Positions 60,051 through 64,000 of a DNA stretch of 64,000 nucleotides are shown here, piece by piece. The stretch comes from an uncultured Gemmatimonadota bacterium (GTDB lineage Bacteria > Gemmatimonadota > Gemmatimonadetes > Gemmatimonadales > Gemmatimonadaceae): contig CADEFN010000006.1 in NCBI GenBank assembly GCA_902826615.1, forward strand, positions 334,717 through 398,716, written 5' to 3'. The position numbers were made by a program, and so were the translations under genes. Below the pieces are notes generated by a model. That model did no database searches, was not told the origin of the DNA, and saw only the letters and a list, made by a program, of their open reading frames with translations. Numbering within the stretch: the stretch's first letter is position 1; the number at the start of each line of letters is the position of its first letter.

Positions 60051-60914
60051 TCAGGGGGTATCTCTGTCCAACCCCTTCGACGGGGTCGATAGAGCTATGG
60101 CAAGCTTTGCGACTTCTGCGTGTCCTCGGCTGGCCAGCAGAGCCGCGTCGACGCTACCGAGGGCGATGTCATCCGACAGCGAGTATGCCCCGCCGTGACT
60201 CACGATTGTGGAGGTTCCCTTCTCCCCATGAGAGGAGAACTCTTTCCGCAGGCGGTCTACCCGCTTGCGCGCCACCTCTGTGGTGTTCCCCAAGACCTGT
60301 ATCTGTGCGGCGTGTCCGTTGACCCGCGCAACGAGCAAGTGCATGAGCGTGCACAGATCCGAGTCTGTCAGCGGCAGGTCTCTTCCACCGAGCTGCACTA
60401 GCGTGCGACGCTTCACTGGCCGACCCGGGATGTCCAGAACCAGCCTTGGTGCCGGCTTGATAGCGTCTTCGCATGCTGAATGCAGGTGCCGCCCGCTTCT
60501 TTTCAGGGCATCGTTCACTTTCCGGACGACGTCTTCCTCCCGGTAGGGCTTCTGAATGACATCATCCGCCTCGATTTTCATCAGGTCCGCGACTTGGTCC
60601 GGCTCGGTGGCGTGCCCGCTCACCACCACGACCGGCAGCCAAACTCTTTGCATCCTGAAGCTGCCGAATCGCTGCCGTATGTCGTGCAGTAGCGAGATGC
60701 CCACGTCAGGCCGCCCCTTGATGTGTTTCGGGCTCGCGGGAATGCTCAGGTCCAGCAGGACCAGGCAAGGAGGTTGCGATTCCATCGAGGCCAGGGCTGC
60801 CTCGCGCGACGGAGCGATCGTCGGGTTGCACTCCATCGACCGCAGGATCTCCGCAAGGTCCTCGGCAGTTTGTGGGTGGTCTTCGACGACTAGGGCTCTA
60901 TGCGCACCGCTCAT
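60051..60914 (-). CDS. Response regulator with C-terminal winged-helix-like domain
   Basis: The 287-residue protein has a receiver domain with the acidic pair in VVEDHP, phospho-acceptor Asp 55 in LVLLDLSIPA and Lys in DDVIQKPYREED. A C-terminal domain follows (LPLTDSDLCTLMHLLVARVNG, ARKRVDRLRKEFSSHG, IVSHGGAYSLSDD) that fits an OmpR/AfsR-like winged helix. It overlaps the kinase gene by ATGA, so it is its cognate regulator. Confidence 0.85.
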   Translation of the reverse strand: MSGAHRALVVEDHPQTAEDLAEILRSMECNPTIAPSREAALASMESQPPCLVLLDLSIPASPKHIKGRPDVGISLLHDIRQRFGSFRMQRVWLPVVVVSGHATEPDQVADLMKIEADDVIQKPYREEDVVRKVNDALKRSGRHLHSACEDAIKPAPRLVLDIPGRPVKRRTLVQLGGRDLPLTDSDLCTLMHLLVARVNGHAAQIQVLGNTTEVARKRVDRLRKEFSSHGEKGTSTIVSHGGAYSLSDDIALGSVDAALLASRGHAEVAKLAIALSTPSKGLDRDTP

Positions 60915-62023
60915 CGGCCGACGCTCCGATACCGCGGTACTGTGACAGTGACTTCAGTCCCATAGTCGACCGTACTCTGTAGTTCGACGCGTCCATCGTG
61001 TTCGGACTCGATGATCTTGATCGAGAGAGGGAGGCCGATGCCGGTGCCGTTAGGCTTGCTCGTGGAGAACAACGATGCTGCGTCGGAAAGGGCCGCCGCG
61101 ATCATTCCGCACCCACGATCAGAGACGCGGATGACGATCGCCGAGTCAGCCGCCTTGCCGTGCACTTCTACGGGCCCGCGGTTCGATAGACCCTCATATG
61201 CTTCTACGGCGTTGTACAGGATGTTCGACAGCGCTTGGACGAACCGGGTTCGCGACACCTCTGCCACGAGTCCCTCGTCAACATCGTTGACGATCCCCAC
61301 GCCGCGTGCCTTCGCCACAGTATCGACCGTCCGTATCGCCTCACCGACGATCGCGCGCACGTTCTCATTCGAATACGCCAGATCGGGCAGCGCCGCGTAG
61401 TCGCGCATTGCGTCGAGCACCGCCTGCAGCTGTTCCACGTCGCGCTCGATGCGCTGCGCCCGCAGGCCGATGTCTAATGCTGCTGGTGACTCGAGCTGCG
61501 ATAACCGCTCTGCTTCACGTCGGATCGGTGTAATGCACTTGATCACCTCGTGGTAGAGCTCACGCGCGAACGTGTTCGTCATTTCATCTGCGACGCGGTA
61601 AACAGCAGCCCGTCCCTGCGCGCCAAACCGAATCCTGATGCCTTCCAGAAGTCCCTCTATCCGTCGCTCATGCTCTCGTCCAAGTAGACCGGCTGTCCGC
61701 CAAGCCCTTCGGCGAAGCCCTGATGCCTCCGCTGCCTGCTGAACTCGTGCGTTTCCGTCGCTCGCCAGACGTACCAGGCACGCGTCGAGACCCGGGTGCC
61801 GACTCTCGCCGGCAGCCAAGGCAATCGCGCGTCGCACTTCCCACTTCTCGTGAGCCGCAAGCTGCAAGAGCTGGTCGACGACCGCCCCGGCATCAGCTGA
61901 TCCCACGGGGGCGGTTAGCAACCACGCCGCGGCCGTGCCGATGCCACGTTCCAACTCGACCCAAGACCTGACGCGAAGTGATGCGAGCGCCTCTTGGGCC
62001 CCCTCGGCAGCATCAGTGGCCAT
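60911..62023 (-). CDS. Soluble histidine kinase with HEAT-like repeats
   Basis: The 370-residue protein has no transmembrane segment. Residues of about 40-105 look like HEAT repeats (LLQLAAHEKWEVRRAIALAAG, CLVRLASDGNARVQQAAEASG). The dimerisation region has a candidate His 158 in FARELYHEVIKCITPIR. The ATPase has N box SNILYNAVEAYE (266-277), G1 SDRGCGM and G2 SKPNGTGIGLPLSIKII. It starts inside the ATPase gene 3' end (11-bp overlap). A cytoplasmic kinase suggests an internal signal, perhaps sensed through the neighbouring ATPase. Confidence 0.85.
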   Translation of the reverse strand: MATDAAEGAQEALASLRVRSWVELERGIGTAAAWLLTAPVGSADAGAVVDQLLQLAAHEKWEVRRAIALAAGESRHPGLDACLVRLASDGNARVQQAAEASGLRRRAWRTAGLLGREHERRIEGLLEGIRIRFGAQGRAAVYRVADEMTNTFARELYHEVIKCITPIRREAERLSQLESPAALDIGLRAQRIERDVEQLQAVLDAMRDYAALPDLAYSNENVRAIVGEAIRTVDTVAKARGVGIVNDVDEGLVAEVSRTRFVQALSNILYNAVEAYEGLSNRGPVEVHGKAADSAIVIRVSDRGCGMIAAALSDAASLFSTSKPNGTGIGLPLSIKIIESEHDGRVELQSTVDYGTEVTVTVPRYRSVGR

Positions 62024-63896
62024 ACCGTTTCATTCGCTCCACAAAAGCCGTTGCCCCCCCCTCGAGGATACGCTCCACTGCCGCCTTGCATTCGTCCACC
62101 GTTCCGACCTGTGCTACAGTTGCTCGCTGTCCGTCGGACTCGAAAACGAAAATGCGCTCCGCGTCGCCAAGAACGGGGATGTTCGGATTGTGTGTCACGA
62201 ATATCACTTGTCGCGCCAGCTTCACAGTCCGGAGCGCACCAACAACCGTTGCGAACACGAACGCATTGTCGAGGTTGTCCTCTGGCTGGTCGATAAGCAG
62301 AGGGCGATCACTCTGCCGCAACAGCATCGGTAGAACCACCGTGCACCGTTGTCCAGTTGAGAGCTGCGACGCTTGCTTATAGGTCTCTCCGTCTCGTAGT
62401 TCGATGCAGGGGACGTCGCCAAGCTCGATTGTCTGGAGCTCGTAGCCGATGCCGTCCTCTCGGAGGATCTCCACGATCCTGCGAGCGCGCTCCGACTCGA
62501 TACCAGCTCGTTCGGCCATCTTCTCTGCGTCCGCCTCCAAGACCAACGTCGCGAGTTCCGTCGGCGTGAAGGAGGCGACGAGGCGATCTGCCGCCATTCC
62601 CTGCTTCATCCCCTGACCCTTCAACTGATGAGCGACGTACGCCCGGTATGCTTCTGGGTTAGCGCCCTGTCGAACGGACACGCGAAGGGCTGGGACCTCA
62701 GCCGACAACTTTGCGGCCACCGTCCTGCGGCGGTTGAAGCGTTCATCACGTGCCTCCGACAACCGCGCGAGCAGTTCCCCACGAGCGGCGACTGCCGCAT
62801 CTCGCGTAGATGCTCGTGCCTGAAGCTCGCGCATTGCACTTTGGGCCCCGGCAAGGGCTGTCTGAAGCTGATCTCGCTCTCGAGTGCGCTCGGCATGCTC
62901 CTGCGATGCGGCCACAGCGCTTGCATAAGCTGCATCCTGAGTGGCGTGCGCAAGCATCAACTGTTTCGCATGTTCGTCGATGCCCGCTACTACGCGACGC
63001 GCTTCAGCAACAATGCTCTTGTTGGCCAGCCGAAGCGCATCTGCGAATGCCTCAAGAGACGCCCTCAGCTCCGCCATCACGCTGGCGTTTTCACCTTGGG
63101 TCAGATCCTTCTCGAAGGTCGTGTCCAAGGTGGAGCGGAACGCTGCTGACGCCGCGGCGACCTCTCGCTCTGCGCGGTGCACCGCCGCGATCGCCACATC
63201 GGGTATCTGCCCTTCGCGGAGCCGTTTCGCCTTCGCGGAATGGGCGTCTGTCAGCCCATCCCCACCAGGGCCGACCGGCGTGGTCAGTCCCCGCAGCCGC
63301 TCCTCCATTCCTGCTGTCTCAGCAGCCCGAGCCCGCAACCCGTCGACTTCTTCATCCAGACGTCGCAGGTCTGCCGCTGATGCCACCAGGGCGCGGCTCA
63401 ATTCCTCCAGTTCCCGTTCGAAGCGTCGACTAGCCGCTTCGTCAAACCGATCCAGCAGCTGCAGTTGCGCATCTGCGTTCGATGCGATCTCCTCGATTTC
63501 GTTCTGGCTGAAGACATCCGCGCTAAAGATCTCATCACGATCAAGGGAGATCGGCACCACTTCTCCGAGTACATTCCGGACGGTGATCGTGCTGCCTCGC
63601 CCGCGCTCGGCTGAATAGGTGATCCCGGCCTTGGTTTGGATCTGAACGGACAGACTGCCCGAACCGAGGTTGGCGTCGACCAGTGACTCGAGCGCGCGCC
63701 GTCGCTGCGGGTGGATCTTCAGGTCGGGCAGCAGGCCGAGCGCAAACCGGAGAAACTCAAGAGTCGTCGTCTTGCCGGTACCTCTCCCGCCGATCAAACA
63801 GTTAAGGCCATCGGAGAGCTCAAGGTCAGCATCCGATAGGAAGCCGCCAGTGACGCGAAGCCGCGTGATTCTGTGGTGCGCTGCCGTTGGCGACAT
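62013..63896 (-). CDS. SMC/RecN-like AAA ATPase
   Basis: From ATG 63896 the protein has 627 residues. It has a P-loop GGRGTGKTTTLEFLRFALG near 36-54 and long coiled-coil arms (about 165-400: RFERELEELSRALVASAADLRRLDEE, ERTRERDQLQTALAGAQSAM). The C-terminal ABC half has signature QLSTGQRCTVVLPMLL, Walker B RPLLIDQPEDNLDNAFVF and FVTHNPNIPVLGDAERIFVFE. It resembles the RloC/DndD-like ATPases of defence clusters. No nuclease domain is visible in it. The region upstream to 64000 has no supported gene. Confidence 0.85.
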   Translation of the reverse strand: MSPTAAHHRITRLRVTGGFLSDADLELSDGLNCLIGGRGTGKTTTLEFLRFALGLLPDLKIHPQRRRALESLVDANLGSGSLSVQIQTKAGITYSAERGRGSTITVRNVLGEVVPISLDRDEIFSADVFSQNEIEEIASNADAQLQLLDRFDEAASRRFERELEELSRALVASAADLRRLDEEVDGLRARAAETAGMEERLRGLTTPVGPGGDGLTDAHSAKAKRLREGQIPDVAIAAVHRAEREVAAASAAFRSTLDTTFEKDLTQGENASVMAELRASLEAFADALRLANKSIVAEARRVVAGIDEHAKQLMLAHATQDAAYASAVAASQEHAERTRERDQLQTALAGAQSAMRELQARASTRDAAVAARGELLARLSEARDERFNRRRTVAAKLSAEVPALRVSVRQGANPEAYRAYVAHQLKGQGMKQGMAADRLVASFTPTELATLVLEADAEKMAERAGIESERARRIVEILREDGIGYELQTIELGDVPCIELRDGETYKQASQLSTGQRCTVVLPMLLRQSDRPLLIDQPEDNLDNAFVFATVVGALRTVKLARQVIFVTHNPNIPVLGDAERIFVFESDGQRATVAQVGTVDECKAAVERILEGGATAFVERMKRYGH

Positions 63897-64000
63897 TGAT
63901 CCTCCCGTAAGCACGATCGCGCCGACCTGCTTGCCCGAGCGTGGGTGCTAGTGGATTGTAACTGAAGTTCGTGTGGCACGGATGCGCCGCTTGATGTCGG

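Noticed and set aside
60051..63896. Detocs defence system
   Set aside because: The genes do not match: there is no stand-alone DtcB-type receiver plus effector of the known kind, and the ATPase is not part of Detocs.

Overview
The window is high-GC bacterial chromosome with tight operons (many ATGA stop/start overlaps). Lipoproteins are numerous, and there is a TonB-dependent receptor with an N-terminal carboxypeptidase-regulatory-like domain. The gene content and protein style fit Gemmatimonadota; this is inference from family resemblance, since no rRNA is present.

Layout. (1) 1-15.3 kb is an almost complete phosphate regulon: the end of polyphosphate kinase, exopolyphosphatase, phoU, two tandem pstB genes, pstA, pstC, pstS, a secreted beta-helix lipoprotein, a TonB-dependent receptor, phoR and phoB. 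Three 11-bp-spaced direct repeats that look like Pho boxes precede pstS, the lipoprotein and the receptor. (2) 15.5-20.7 kb is a nucleotide-scavenging operon: a double-domain secreted nucleotidase, a small unknown protein, adenosine deaminase and purine nucleoside phosphorylase, which would release phosphate and salvage bases. (3) 20.8-41.5 kb is mostly housekeeping: an M48 protease, an rRNA methyltransferase, prepilin peptidase, a single-ring ClpB-like ATPase, lon, ffh, rpsP-rimM-trmD-rplS-rnhB and an OmpA-type lipoprotein behind a Crp/Fnr-like site.

(4) 41,605-48,954 is a 7.3-kb integrative element in the 3' half of tRNA-Lys, bounded by a 43-bp direct repeat. It carries a tyrosine integrase, an excisionase-like protein, a rolling-circle-type Rep, several tiny genes, two genes broken by in-frame stops, an odd tRNA-like gene and a three-gene toxin-antitoxin-chaperone operon (MqsR-like, MqsA-like, SecB-like). 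(5) 49-55.5 kb has an ECF sigma/anti-sigma pair, a roughly 0.9-kb tract of degenerate 21-bp repeats, and a small operon of unknown genes with a sigma-region-2-like protein. That operon shares a promoter-like element of about 42 bp with the sigma gene. (6) 55.6-64 kb is a defence-type cluster, all on the minus strand: an SMC-like ATPase, a HEAT-repeat histidine kinase and a response regulator, then a YdjM-like membrane protein, then a CBASS operon (CD-NTase, E2-like protein, and a SAVED protein fused to an HExxH metallopeptidase-like domain).

The best candidates for something new are the SAVED-HExxH effector, the ATPase/kinase/regulator module, the toxin-antitoxin-chaperone island with its odd tRNA, and the 21-bp repeat tract with the shared promoter element.
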